NCBI GenBank assembly: GCA_020636495.1
Contig: JACJXQ010000010.1
Coordinates: forward strand, 10,380 to 74,379
Origin: Chitinophagales bacterium
Lineage (GTDB): Bacteria; Bacteroidota; Bacteroidia; Chitinophagales; Chitinophagaceae
Length of the DNA: 64,000 nucleotides
Reading direction: 5' to 3'
In this document: piece after piece, positions 16,844 to 25,533 of the stretch
Layout of the letters: every line of letters begins with the position of its first letter
Numbering within the stretch: position 1 is the first letter of the stretch
The notes under the pieces: generated by a model
The model's database searches: none
What the model saw: only the letters and a program-made list of their open reading frames with translations
Told to the model about the DNA's origin: nothing
Position numbers and translations under genes: made by a program

Positions 16844-18348
16844 TGAGATTTATAGTAGAGAACTTAAAGACCCGGGTGGTGACGGACGGTGATGATTATG
16901 TGAGGTGTCCCGACTTCAATAAGGAACTTAAGGAGTTCTTATCTGTTAAGGTGCCCGGTAGTTTCTTTATACAGAAAAAGATGCGGGAGATGGGTAAGAA
17001 GTTCAAATGGGATGGGGTGCACAACTTTATGAATAACTCGGGGGAGTTCGCAACAGGGTTTCTGCCGGTACTGTTCAAAACATTCATACCACATTACGAC
17101 CTGGAGGTTGAGTTCGATGACCGTAGAACCAATTTACCTGAGTTCAAAGATTCTTACGATTTTTCAACACCTGAATTTGACCTCGCCCCTCACCAACAAC
17201 GACTTGTAAAAAGTGTCAACAACTGCATAGAGTATAAAGGGCAACGGCTGTACTTCCCGCGGGGTATGTGGAAAGCTGCCACTAATTCGGGTAAAACGGC
17301 TTCTTTCTACGGGGTGTTGAACAATATGGTAGACCCGTGCGCGGTGCTGGTGGTAGATACTACCCAGTTATTTGAACAGCATGTAGATTACTACAGGAGT
17401 GTGCTCGGGGATGTGGGCATGGTAGGCAACTATAAGGGTAAGTCCTACAATAAAACAGGTAAAACATTGACGATAGTAATGGTCCAAACATTCGCCAATC
17501 GTCTTAAGAAAGACCTTACCCTGGCAGCGTGGTTCTTAAACAAGGTTAATGTACTTGCCTATGACGAGTGTCATACCAGTGCTGTAGCAACCGCGGGGAC
17601 TTCGATAGCTCAGGCGGCCAATGCGGGGTGCATATTGGGTATGTCAGGAACCCCGTTAGATATGAGTGACGAAATGAAAGCCTATAAACTTACTGGGATC
17701 ACAGGCGGTGTATTATGCAGCATCCGTAAGGCAGAACTGATGGATATAGGTTTTAGTTTACGGCCTGTCATTAAAATGTACCATAATTCTGCTAAGACGG
17801 TAGCAGCCGATTACGGGGACGAGTTCAGTAAGGTAATTACTACGTCTGCTCACCGTGCGGAGCTTATAGCCGATATTATAGCGGAACATGCTGACAAACA
17901 GATCATAGTAACATTCTTTGAGCGTAAGCACGGGCAGTTGATGATGGATATATTGCTGGAAAAATACTCGTTGGAGTTCAACACCGGTAATGTGGACTGG
18001 GTGCATGGTGAACATAAGGACAGGTCGGACCGGCTGGATAGGTTCAGGGATGGAACTACCCGTGTGCTGTTCGGGTCATCTATACTTACCCAAGGTATAA
18101 ATATAAAAGAGATAGAAGTTATTATATTCGCCCAAGGTGAGAAAGCCGAGGTAGCTTTAAGCCAGTGGGGCGGGCGCGGTGAACGCCGTAATGGTGACGC
18201 TACTACCTATACTTGGGTAGACATATACGATGAGGGAGAGTGGGTGAGCAAGCATTCCCGTGACCGCATCCGTTACTATAAGAAAGAGGGGTTTGATATT
18301 AATTACCAGTATAACGCAGACAAACGTGGGATACCTAAAAAGCAGTAG
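16843..18348 (+). CDS. DEAD/DEAH-type DNA helicase, UvsW-like
   Basis: 501 residues of superfamily 2 helicase. Walker A reads TNSGKTA near residue 147, the DEAH-position box is DECH near residue 241, motif III is SGTP, and motif VI is QWGGRGERR near residue 445. In T4 the corresponding protein, UvsW, remodels branched DNA during recombination-dependent replication. An N-terminal region of about 100 residues precedes the motor and could bind DNA. Clear family assignment; the UvsW role is inferred from phage context. Confidence 0.8.
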   Translation: MRFIVENLKTRVVTDGDDYVRCPDFNKELKEFLSVKVPGSFFIQKKMREMGKKFKWDGVHNFMNNSGEFATGFLPVLFKTFIPHYDLEVEFDDRRTNLPEFKDSYDFSTPEFDLAPHQQRLVKSVNNCIEYKGQRLYFPRGMWKAATNSGKTASFYGVLNNMVDPCAVLVVDTTQLFEQHVDYYRSVLGDVGMVGNYKGKSYNKTGKTLTIVMVQTFANRLKKDLTLAAWFLNKVNVLAYDECHTSAVATAGTSIAQAANAGCILGMSGTPLDMSDEMKAYKLTGITGGVLCSIRKAELMDIGFSLRPVIKMYHNSAKTVAADYGDEFSKVITTSAHRAELIADIIAEHADKQIIVTFFERKHGQLMMDILLEKYSLEFNTGNVDWVHGEHKDRSDRLDRFRDGTTRVLFGSSILTQGINIKEIEVIIFAQGEKAEVALSQWGGRGERRNGDATTYTWVDIYDEGEWVSKHSRDRIRYYKKEGFDINYQYNADKRGIPKKQ

Positions 18349-18351
18349 TAT

Positions 18352-18663
18352 ATGGGAAGATGGAAAGCATTAAAGCGCAATGAATTTCGGGCGGCACTAC
18401 GGTCGGCACTGCAACAGGTACAAGTTGCCCGCCCACATGCCGATGATGTATTGGTGACCATAGAAGCTATACTGATGCAGGAGATGCTTGAAACGGGGCA
18501 GTGTGTTATACCTGATTTATGTAAGCTCACACTACGTGAGAAACCCCCCAGGACCTATATGCGTATGGGGGTGCTACGCCACCAACCGTCTTATTACTAC
18601 ATAAGTCTTAAACTGTTTCCGAAAGCTAAACCGCAGTTCATAACAGATGACCCCATAGAATAA
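18352..18663 (+). CDS. HU/IHF-like DNA-binding protein
   Basis: 103 residues. A helical N-terminal half (residues 8-45) is followed by GQCVIPDLCKLTLREKPPRT, which follows the HU pattern of a strand leading to the DNA-binding arm (compare the G-F-G-x-F and R-x-x-R-x-G-x-x-P region). HU-like proteins bend and compact DNA. The arm region is diverged, so specific contacts may differ. It starts 3 bases after the helicase stop. Confidence 0.6.
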   Translation: MGRWKALKRNEFRAALRSALQQVQVARPHADDVLVTIEAILMQEMLETGQCVIPDLCKLTLREKPPRTYMRMGVLRHQPSYYYISLKLFPKAKPQFITDDPIE

Positions 18664-18713
18664 ACCAATACGGGGTATAGGATAATAGTATCAGCCGGTA
18701 TATAAGTAACTGT

Positions 18714-18721
18714 TACTTTTG
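18714..18721 (+). promoter_or_regulatory. -7 promoter element before PP-loop gene
   Basis: TACTTTTG, 16 bases before the ATG at 18738. Confidence 0.45.
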
Positions 18722-18737
18722 TTTAAATGATAATAGT

Positions 18738-19562
18738 ATGTTCAACCATATAAGTAAAGATAATCCAGTAATAGCGTGGTGGAGTGGTGGGGTTGATAGT
18801 GCATTGGCTTGCAAGTTGGCTCTAGATTGGTGGGGTAAAGATTGTGTCGTGGTAATTTTTATAGATACTCGCAATGAAGATGACGATACTGTTCGTTTTA
18901 TGTATGACTGTGAAAGGTGGTATGGTGTAACAATATATCGAATTTCATCCAAGAAATGGGACAATATACAAGAAGTATGGGAACATTATTTATCATTAAA
19001 TGTTGCTACTGGTGCAATATGCTCTACCGAACTAAAGCGTGTAGTTAGGCAGGACTTTCAAATGAAAAATAACTTTTCACATCAGGTTTTCGGGTTTGAC
19101 GCAGATGAGATACGTAGAGCAAAAAACATGAAGCGCAATTACCCTGACAGTAAGCCGATATTCCCACTTATATACGAAATGTATAAAAAAGGTGAAGCAT
19201 TAAAGGTTTTGCAAAAAAATGGGATAGAACCACCGCTTTCATATAGAATGGGTTATTCAAACAACAATTGCCTTAAAACTGGTTGTGTAAAAGGAGGTAT
19301 CGGCTATTGGCAGAAATTCCAAAAAGACTTCCCTGATAGGTTTGATAGGATGGCAGAAATGGAACACAAGCTGACAAACGAAAAAGGGGAGCCGGTAACT
19401 ATATGTAAAGACCAGTCAAAAGGCGGTGGACTAGTATTCTTGAAACCACACCCAGATTATCCGAATATTAAAGACATATCTATGATGAAGGGTAGAATGG
19501 CAGAACCACTAATGGAATGTAATGGTTTTTGTGGGGTAAAGGATGCAACACACCATAGGTAA
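18738..19562 (+). CDS. PP-loop ATP pyrophosphatase, PAPS reductase-like
   Basis: 274 residues. The PP-loop motif SGGVDS lies at residues 16-21, which marks enzymes that adenylate or act on adenylated substrates (PAPS reductase, tRNA thiolation, DndC-type DNA sulfur modification). A Cys pair CLKTGC occurs near residues 178-183, next to KGGIGYW, plus Cys residues in the C-terminal tail. Proteins like this are common in phages; the true substrate is unknown. Base composition is visibly more AT-rich than the flanking genes, suggesting recent acquisition. Confidence 0.7.
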   Translation: MFNHISKDNPVIAWWSGGVDSALACKLALDWWGKDCVVVIFIDTRNEDDDTVRFMYDCERWYGVTIYRISSKKWDNIQEVWEHYLSLNVATGAICSTELKRVVRQDFQMKNNFSHQVFGFDADEIRRAKNMKRNYPDSKPIFPLIYEMYKKGEALKVLQKNGIEPPLSYRMGYSNNNCLKTGCVKGGIGYWQKFQKDFPDRFDRMAEMEHKLTNEKGEPVTICKDQSKGGGLVFLKPHPDYPNIKDISMMKGRMAEPLMECNGFCGVKDATHHR

Positions 19563-19586
19563 AAACTGTTAATAATATTATATAGT

Positions 19587-20036
19587 ATGCGCGAACCAAG
19601 GGACAAGAATAATTACGAAAAGGTTGATTATACAATACCTGTAAAAACGGATAAGGTAATGGCTTACGATCAGAAAAAGTTCGGGGATACATGTTTTGGT
19701 AAGGAATGGGCACCAAATGAACGGTTGTGTGCGATGTGCCACGATATAGACATATGTGGTATGGTATTCCATGCCAACGTAAAGAAACTGGTAGCCAAGG
19801 TTGAGGAGAGTGAACCTGCCCCGTTCTTGGATAAAACAGACCTGGATGGGGTTGATAGGAATGCGGTTATCATATGGATACAGACCAAACCGCGTAAATT
19901 TTCTGAGATGGTGGACTACGTATACGCAATGGCGGGGTGTTCTGATAAAGAAACTGTCAGATATTGGTGCAAGAGTTTTGTACTGGATAATGACCACCTC
20001 ACCGCGGAAAAAGGGACTATCTACTTTAAAAAATAA
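19587..20036 (+). CDS. Unknown protein with zinc-binding Cys cluster
   Basis: 149 residues. Cys at 36, 48, 51 and 57 (CAMC with flanking Cys) probably bind zinc. Not recognised otherwise. It follows the PP-loop gene by 24 bases, so the two may be one functional pair, but its base composition is like the rest of the phage. Confidence 0.55.
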   Translation: MREPRDKNNYEKVDYTIPVKTDKVMAYDQKKFGDTCFGKEWAPNERLCAMCHDIDICGMVFHANVKKLVAKVEESEPAPFLDKTDLDGVDRNAVIIWIQTKPRKFSEMVDYVYAMAGCSDKETVRYWCKSFVLDNDHLTAEKGTIYFKK

Positions 20037-20041
20037 CTACA

Positions 20042-20398
20042 ATGGCAAAGCACGATATAGTAGTACTGGCATCTCCCCACAACTTTGAGTGGTTGGTAAA
20101 CACGATGACAAAGCAGGGTAAGATAGCTCTTAAAATAAACGAGGGGCGGTATATCCTGAACACCCCGCAGCGGGAATATGCGATATGCCGTTCGGAGGAT
20201 TTGGGCACTATACAGGCAGGCACCGTAGTATGCGTCACAGCCGTACTCGCTGCTGAGATAGGTATAACTATGACCGGTATCGCAGATGCTTGTATAGCTG
20301 GTGATGCTGTGTATAAAAAAGCGGCTTTCTTTACTGATAGCGACATCACCGCTATAAAGGCTGTGCTGGATGTTATCAGTGCAACATCACATAAATAA
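20042..20398 (+). CDS. Unknown protein
   Basis: 118 residues, alternating strands and helices, with a hydrophobic Ala/Val/Thr-rich middle (residues 60-85). No motif recognised. Five bases from the gene before it, so cotranscribed. Followed by a 13-bp palindrome. Confidence 0.55.
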   Translation: MAKHDIVVLASPHNFEWLVNTMTKQGKIALKINEGRYILNTPQREYAICRSEDLGTIQAGTVVCVTAVLAAEIGITMTGIADACIAGDAVYKKAAFFTDSDITAIKAVLDVISATSHK

Positions 20399-20411
20399 TT
20401 AATTCACTTAA
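20399..20411. repeat. 13-bp TTAA palindrome, copy 4
   Basis: TTAATTCACTTAA, 11 bases before the ATG of the DUF1737-like gene. Confidence 0.75.
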
Positions 20412-20422
20412 TTTATGTTCTT

Positions 20423-20737
20423 ATGAACACTTACACAATAGTCGAATCAGATGACATCGGGGCATTCACCGATGAGGTAAACGCTTTGATAGCTAAGGGG
20501 TATGTACCCCACGGGTTTGCGGTATCACAGCGTATAGAACAGGTAGTGTCACCGTATTCCAGTGATAGGGTAGATGTAGTTAAAACGGTATACCATCAGG
20601 CTATGGTACCAGCCGCTGTACATGTAACCTCTGTATGGGGCGGGGTTGATGTAGCTTTACCTGGTAAAGACTACACCGTATACACCCAATCACCTGAACA
20701 CGGCGATACCGCTGATGTAGTTATTCCGAGTCGTTAA
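20423..20737 (+). CDS. DUF1737-like protein
   Basis: 104 residues. The pattern YTIVESDDIGAFTDEVNALI followed by AKGYVPHGFAVS (residues 32-43) and a late YHQAMV matches the small DUF1737 family, whose function is unknown. The C-terminal 35 residues extend beyond the domain. Lies directly before the polymerase gene. Confidence 0.65.
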   Translation: MNTYTIVESDDIGAFTDEVNALIAKGYVPHGFAVSQRIEQVVSPYSSDRVDVVKTVYHQAMVPAAVHVTSVWGGVDVALPGKDYTVYTQSPEHGDTADVVIPSR

Positions 20738-20748
20738 AGTAATAACCT

Positions 20749-23388
20749 ATGAATGGATTGAAGTGCAACAAGTGCGATCTATGTACAGTAGCGTCAAGCG
20801 TCTGTATAGAACCTAAGATGCCGGTAACTGACGGTGACCGCCTGATGGTCATAGTAGATTACCCGTCTGTTACGGATGACAATAAGGGTACGATAGCAGC
20901 CAGTGCCAAGGATGAACTTTTTTGGCACATAGCGAATAACGTATGCGGCATACCCAATGAGGATATGTATGTTACCTATGCGGTGAAGTGTGGTACAGGA
21001 ACCGCCGGGGTACGCCCCGAGTTAGAAAGTATAGAGGCTTGTCATGAATATCTTGTAAACGAGATACAGACTATCCGACCGAAGGCTATACTACTCATGG
21101 GTACCATACCCGCTGAATCTTTCGGGTTTATAGGTGACATAGATAAACTGGCAGCATCTGCCAAAGACGTAACGGTGGGTAAGGGTAAAACGGCTTTCAC
21201 TACAAAGGCATACATAACCTACTCACCGTCTGTCGTAAAGTCTAACGCTAAACTGCTGCACCCATTTGCGAAGTCTATAGTGCGTGCTTATAATGCCGCT
21301 ATGGATGATACCCAGGGAGCCGACATGACAAAGATAGTTATGGCCGATACCATGGATAAGGTAAACAAGGTCATAGAATACGTTCATACAACTGGGGAGT
21401 GCTGCTTTGACTATGAATCCCCCGAACTGACTGGGTTGAAAACATACGAACCCGGTTTCAGGCCTACGGTGTTGTCTATATCTTTCCAGCACGGGTCTGC
21501 ACACATTATACCTCTGTGGCATTACGAGAGTCCGTTCTCCGACAAAGAGTGTATGCAGATAATGGAGAAAGTGAGTACAGATATATTCGCTAACCCCGCC
21601 ATACGGAAAATAGCACAGAACATAAATTTTGATATGAGTGTATCGCGTGCTGTTGGTTTCCCGTTATTCCGTGGCAGGTTGGATGACACGATGCTAATGC
21701 ACCATCTGCTTTGGGACTATAAGCGGCATGGTCTTAAAGATTTCGCCCCTGACTATTACCCCGAAGCCGGTGGGTACGAGGACGAGGTAAAGAAATACGG
21801 GTATGCTAAAGCCCCCCTGTCAGTACTCGCCCCGTATGCGGGTATGGATACTGACCTTACATTCAGAATGTGTTCTATATTCGAGTATGAATTGTTGCAG
21901 GATATGCAGCAATACCGGGTATACCGTAACCAGGTAATGTTCATGCTGAAACCGATGTGGCACGCCGAACACAATGGTATGCTGGTAGACCGCAAGTTAC
22001 TGGAACAATATATAGCGCGTGCTGAGCAGCTTTTACAGGAACGGGAAGATAAGCTGATGTCATACCCGCAGGTTAAGGCTTTTACGCTGTATAAGCAGCG
22101 TATGGTTGACGGGGCTAAGATAGGTGACCTGCAGACACGGGCACGTACCGCTGTTGGTAAAAACCTTGAAAAGTTGGAGAAGCGTATCAGTGATATAAAG
22201 CTCGGGTTGGTTACTGCATATGAGGGATTCAACATGGCATCGCCGAAGCAACTCGGGGAATTACTATACAGTAAAGAAGGGTTCGGGTTCAAAATGCCAT
22301 ATGATCGCCGTAAACGTAAAGAACACCCGAACACTGACAACAAATTCTTAAAACAATTAGGGGACACTACCGGGTTTATCACCGACCTTATGGTGCATCG
22401 TACGATAGCTAAGAACCTGAGTACTTACCTGCGTGCTTTCCTTGAACTGTTGGATGATAACGACAGGATACATACGGGGTTCTTATTGCACGGCACCCGC
22501 ACAGGCCGGGCCTCATCAGTAGCCCCAAACCTGCAAAATGTGCCCAAGCATGTGAAGATAGATGACCCCGCGGTGGAGGAAGTAGTTAGGATGATCATGG
22601 CGGTGTTTAAGGTGCCTGACGGGTACACATTACTATCCATGGACCTGTCACAAGCCGAACTGCGCATCATAGCCGAACTGGCCGGTGATGACGCTATGAT
22701 AGAAGCCTACAATAACGGGCAGGACCTGCACGCTGTTACTGCAGCCAGGTTATCGGGGTATTCATTGGATGATTTCTATAAATTACCTACCGATAAGCAG
22801 AAGCAACTACGTAGTAAGGCCAAGGCAGCCAACTTCGGGTTGATATACGGTCAGGAGGCTAAAGGGTTCATGGAATACGCCCGTAACAACTACGGGGTTG
22901 ATATGACCATAGAGGAGGCAACGGAGTTACGGGATGCGTTCTTTGCAGCATACCCCAAGCTCAGGGATTACCACGCGGAGTACATAGCCAAGGCAAGGAT
23001 GTACGGGCACGTACGGACATTACTGGGCAGGACACGGGAACTTGTTGACATAAATAGTGATGACGAGTTCCTGCGCGGGGAAGCTGAACGTGCTGCCATC
23101 AACAGCCCCGTACAGGGGACATGTGGTGAACTGACCTTACTCGCGGCTGCGCTTATACATTACCGTGTACCCGCATCATCCATGTTCGTTAATACTATCC
23201 ACGATAACGTAATGGTGCTGGTACGTAATGAGCATGTAAACTATGCAGCCAAGCTGATGAAACACACCGCGGAGAACTTACCTACGGAACAGTACTTTAA
23301 CGCTAAACTGACCAAACTACAATTAGCGGCTGACATGGAGTACTCTACTACGAATTGGTTAAGCCTGAAACCCTATGAAGCAGCGTAA
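20749..23388 (+). CDS. polA: Family A DNA polymerase with N-terminal UDG-like domain
   Basis: 879 residues, the phage replicase. Residues 1-190 resemble family-4/5 uracil-DNA glycosylases: Cys at 6, 9 and 12, a DRLMVIVDYP strand, VTYAVKCG, and a final YSPSVV where HPS-type motifs occur. The catalytic positions look altered, so it may be structural. A 3'-5' exonuclease follows (FDYES near 219, NINFDMS, YAGMDTD near 363). Then the PolA core: TGRASSVAPNLQNVP, motif A SMDLSQAELR near 629, motif B KAANFGLIYG near 695, motif C IHDN near 817. No 5'-nuclease domain is present. Confidence 0.9.
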   Translation: MNGLKCNKCDLCTVASSVCIEPKMPVTDGDRLMVIVDYPSVTDDNKGTIAASAKDELFWHIANNVCGIPNEDMYVTYAVKCGTGTAGVRPELESIEACHEYLVNEIQTIRPKAILLMGTIPAESFGFIGDIDKLAASAKDVTVGKGKTAFTTKAYITYSPSVVKSNAKLLHPFAKSIVRAYNAAMDDTQGADMTKIVMADTMDKVNKVIEYVHTTGECCFDYESPELTGLKTYEPGFRPTVLSISFQHGSAHIIPLWHYESPFSDKECMQIMEKVSTDIFANPAIRKIAQNINFDMSVSRAVGFPLFRGRLDDTMLMHHLLWDYKRHGLKDFAPDYYPEAGGYEDEVKKYGYAKAPLSVLAPYAGMDTDLTFRMCSIFEYELLQDMQQYRVYRNQVMFMLKPMWHAEHNGMLVDRKLLEQYIARAEQLLQEREDKLMSYPQVKAFTLYKQRMVDGAKIGDLQTRARTAVGKNLEKLEKRISDIKLGLVTAYEGFNMASPKQLGELLYSKEGFGFKMPYDRRKRKEHPNTDNKFLKQLGDTTGFITDLMVHRTIAKNLSTYLRAFLELLDDNDRIHTGFLLHGTRTGRASSVAPNLQNVPKHVKIDDPAVEEVVRMIMAVFKVPDGYTLLSMDLSQAELRIIAELAGDDAMIEAYNNGQDLHAVTAARLSGYSLDDFYKLPTDKQKQLRSKAKAANFGLIYGQEAKGFMEYARNNYGVDMTIEEATELRDAFFAAYPKLRDYHAEYIAKARMYGHVRTLLGRTRELVDINSDDEFLRGEAERAAINSPVQGTCGELTLLAAALIHYRVPASSMFVNTIHDNVMVLVRNEHVNYAAKLMKHTAENLPTEQYFNAKLTKLQLAADMEYSTTNWLSLKPYEAA

Positions 23389-23773
23389 GCCGTTATCGGG
23401 GCGTAAGATAAGTTCATTCGCTGCTGCGATGTCGGGGGATAAGAATGCTGTTGTAGTGGACATATGGTTACTCCGGGCTTTTGACATGCATAGGAAGTTT
23501 CAGACTAAAACTAAGTTGACGGATATGCCTGTTGATCTGTTTGGTAATACAGACGGGTACGCGCTTGGTAAGCTACGTAATTCGGGGGCTACGGATAGGC
23601 AGTACAGTATGATAGAGGATTGGGTAAGGGTTGTAGCAGCATGTATGCAGGTAGAGTCACGGCAGTTATCTGCTATGATTTGGGCAGGTGTACGTATAGC
23701 GCATAACGGGGACACTGAAACGCACTACAAGGAACGGTTACAGCACTATATGCAAAATCTATTCAGTGTATAA
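23375..23773 (+). CDS. Conserved phage protein of the DUF7178 type
   Basis: 132 residues. The order GRKISSFAAAMSGDKNAVVV, DIWLLRAFDM and a late MIWAGVRIAHNG follows a small family widespread in phages (remembered as DUF7178) that is often found beside polymerase genes. Function unknown. It overlaps the polymerase gene by 14 bases in another frame. Confidence 0.6.
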   Translation: MKQRKPLSGRKISSFAAAMSGDKNAVVVDIWLLRAFDMHRKFQTKTKLTDMPVDLFGNTDGYALGKLRNSGATDRQYSMIEDWVRVVAACMQVESRQLSAMIWAGVRIAHNGDTETHYKERLQHYMQNLFSV

Positions 23774-23795
23774 ATAATAACGATAGGTAAAAATT

Positions 23796-23824
23796 TTGGT
23801 AATTGCCGATATTTTATACCTTTG
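23796..23824 (+). promoter_or_regulatory. Promoter P1 of the GGTAATTGCC family
   Basis: TTG at 23796-23798, 18 bases, then TACCTTTG at 23817-23824. The shared 16-mer GGTAATTGCCGATATT fills the spacer at 23798-23813. It drives the ssDNA-binding gene, with a leader of about 45 bases rich in AAC/AAT repeats. Confidence 0.8.
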
Positions 23825-23874
23825 AAGTCTCGTTAGAGCAATTAAAACAATAACAACAATTAAAACAATTACAA

Positions 23875-24924
23875 ATGGCAAAGACAAGAATTGACATGTC
23901 GCTACTGGCAGAGTCAGAAAAACAGTTAGACAAAGAAAGGGGCGGTAACAGCAATTTCCTGCGTCAGAAGGAAATAGACGGATCAATGATTTTCAGATTC
24001 GCACCTCCACCGTTATCACTTAACGGGCTTCCCTGGTTAGTAGTTACGCGCTATTGGATAAAGAAAACCCCGATAATTTCACTGCACACATTTGATAAGC
24101 CTTGTGTTATAGAACAGGAGCTTACAGAGGCAGTACAATCCGGTGATGCCAAAGCTGCCCGTATCGCACATGATGACAAGATCATACGCAAGGAGTCTAT
24201 ATTATGGATGGGCGGTGTGGTTATGGCTGAACAGGCAGATGGTACACTGGTGCCAACGGATGATGCGAAGATACTGGAATTTAACTCTGTTGGTCTGCGT
24301 AAAGACATATCCAGCATCATTGGCTCCCGTTGGGGCAGGAACGGTACTGAGTTGGGTATATTTGATACAGTAGAAGGCGTTAACGTGGAACTGCTACGTA
24401 AGACTTCAAAGCGTGCTGATGGTAAGGACCAGGTGGAGTACTCCGCTAATGTGATAGATAAATCGGCTGTTGACGAGTCTGTATTTAATTCACTCCCCGA
24501 CCTGTACGAACTGGCTAAACTGTTCACACCATGCGCCGATTACCAACGGGCATTCATACGTGAGGTACTGTACGGTGAGGAGATTCCTGCAGCGGTTATA
24601 GAAAAGGAGAACCAGTTCAAGGCCAAGAAACAGGCAGCAGTCAAAGAAAGGCAGGCAGCTAAACAGGCAGAAACTCCCGCACCAGCACCCGCTAAGGCTA
24701 CTGCGAATCGTGCCTCGTCAGCAGCGGATGACTTTGAGGATAACGATGAATTACCGTTTGATATGGAGGACGAAGCACCTGCACCACCGCCAGCTAAAAA
24801 AGCACCGGCTACGGGTAACGTTCGTAAACCGGCCACTCGTAAGGTTAACGTGGCAGCAGCGATAAAAGATGAGGCTGAGGCGGCAGACAACGCCGGTGAA
24901 GATGATTTTGACGAGTTCAATTAA
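23875..24924 (+). CDS. Single-stranded DNA-binding protein, gp32-like
   Basis: 349 residues. The N-terminal 240 residues begin like gp32-type proteins (KERGGNSNFLRQKEIDGSMI, then a core with FTPCADYQR). A long Ala/Pro/Lys-rich linker follows, and the protein ends in the acidic tail EDDFDEFN, the feature by which ssDNA-binding proteins recruit partners. It should coat single strands for the polymerase, primase and recombination proteins nearby. It has its own strong promoter and terminator, which suits a protein needed in quantity. Confidence 0.75.
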   Translation: MAKTRIDMSLLAESEKQLDKERGGNSNFLRQKEIDGSMIFRFAPPPLSLNGLPWLVVTRYWIKKTPIISLHTFDKPCVIEQELTEAVQSGDAKAARIAHDDKIIRKESILWMGGVVMAEQADGTLVPTDDAKILEFNSVGLRKDISSIIGSRWGRNGTELGIFDTVEGVNVELLRKTSKRADGKDQVEYSANVIDKSAVDESVFNSLPDLYELAKLFTPCADYQRAFIREVLYGEEIPAAVIEKENQFKAKKQAAVKERQAAKQAETPAPAPAKATANRASSAADDFEDNDELPFDMEDEAPAPPPAKKAPATGNVRKPATRKVNVAAAIKDEAEAADNAGEDDFDEFN

Positions 24925-24933
24925 TACTATTAG

Positions 24934-24967
24934 AGCGTGGTAGCTTAACGGTTACCACGCTTTTTAT
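24934..24967 (+). terminator. Rho-independent terminator after SSB gene
   Basis: GCGTGGTA pairs with TACCACGC around a 10-base loop and is followed by TTTTTATT. Confidence 0.9.
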
Positions 24968-25027
24968 TCACCGCGGGTATCGGTGATTCTACGCAGTAGT
25001 TATGCATTGCCCGCACAATACATTGTA

Positions 25028-25510
25028 ATGGGTATCAATCCACAGGAACGGGAGTTCGATTTAACAGGTACTATGTCAGATGATTGTACTACTATCAAGC
25101 TCGACCCGCACGCACTCAACAGGTACATATTGGGTACGCTTACAGGCATCAAGCTGGAACTGACCATAAAGCCCTATAAGGAATTACGAACCGCCGCACA
25201 GAACAGGTACATGTGGGGAGTGGTTGTACCTACTGTCAGGATGTGGCTTAAAGAAACCCAGGGGGAAACGTTCACAGCCGATGATGTATATACATGGTTA
25301 CGTACGCATATATTAGGGCAGAAGCCGGTAGTGCGTACTATAATGGGTGAGGAAGTGATCATACTTACCAGTAAGAAATTCTCAGCCATGTCTACCACTG
25401 AGTTCAACAATGCCGTTGAAACGATACGCAAAGAGATGATGGAACGGGGATGCGATATACCCGAACCTACAAAGAATAATAACCTGCATGATTTCTTAGA
25501 CAACAGATAA
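25028..25510 (+). CDS. NinB-like recombination protein
   Basis: 160 residues from the ATG at 25028; a GTG at 24983 is in frame but has no better context. The stretch RTAAQNRYMWGVVVPTVRMW, followed by an ADDVYTWLR helix and a late STTEFNNAVETIRKEM segment near a G-C-D-I-P ending, resembles lambda NinB/Orf, which binds ssDNA and aids recombination. It lies between the ssDNA-binding gene and SbcD, a fitting context. Confidence 0.55.
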   Translation: MGINPQEREFDLTGTMSDDCTTIKLDPHALNRYILGTLTGIKLELTIKPYKELRTAAQNRYMWGVVVPTVRMWLKETQGETFTADDVYTWLRTHILGQKPVVRTIMGEEVIILTSKKFSAMSTTEFNNAVETIRKEMMERGCDIPEPTKNNNLHDFLDNR

Positions 25511-25511
25511 A

Positions 25512-25524
25512 TTAACTCACTTAA
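25512..25524. repeat. 13-bp TTAA palindrome, copy 5
   Basis: TTAACTCACTTAA, 9 bases before the nuclease ATG. Confidence 0.75.
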
Positions 25525-25533
25525 TTTTTTGAT

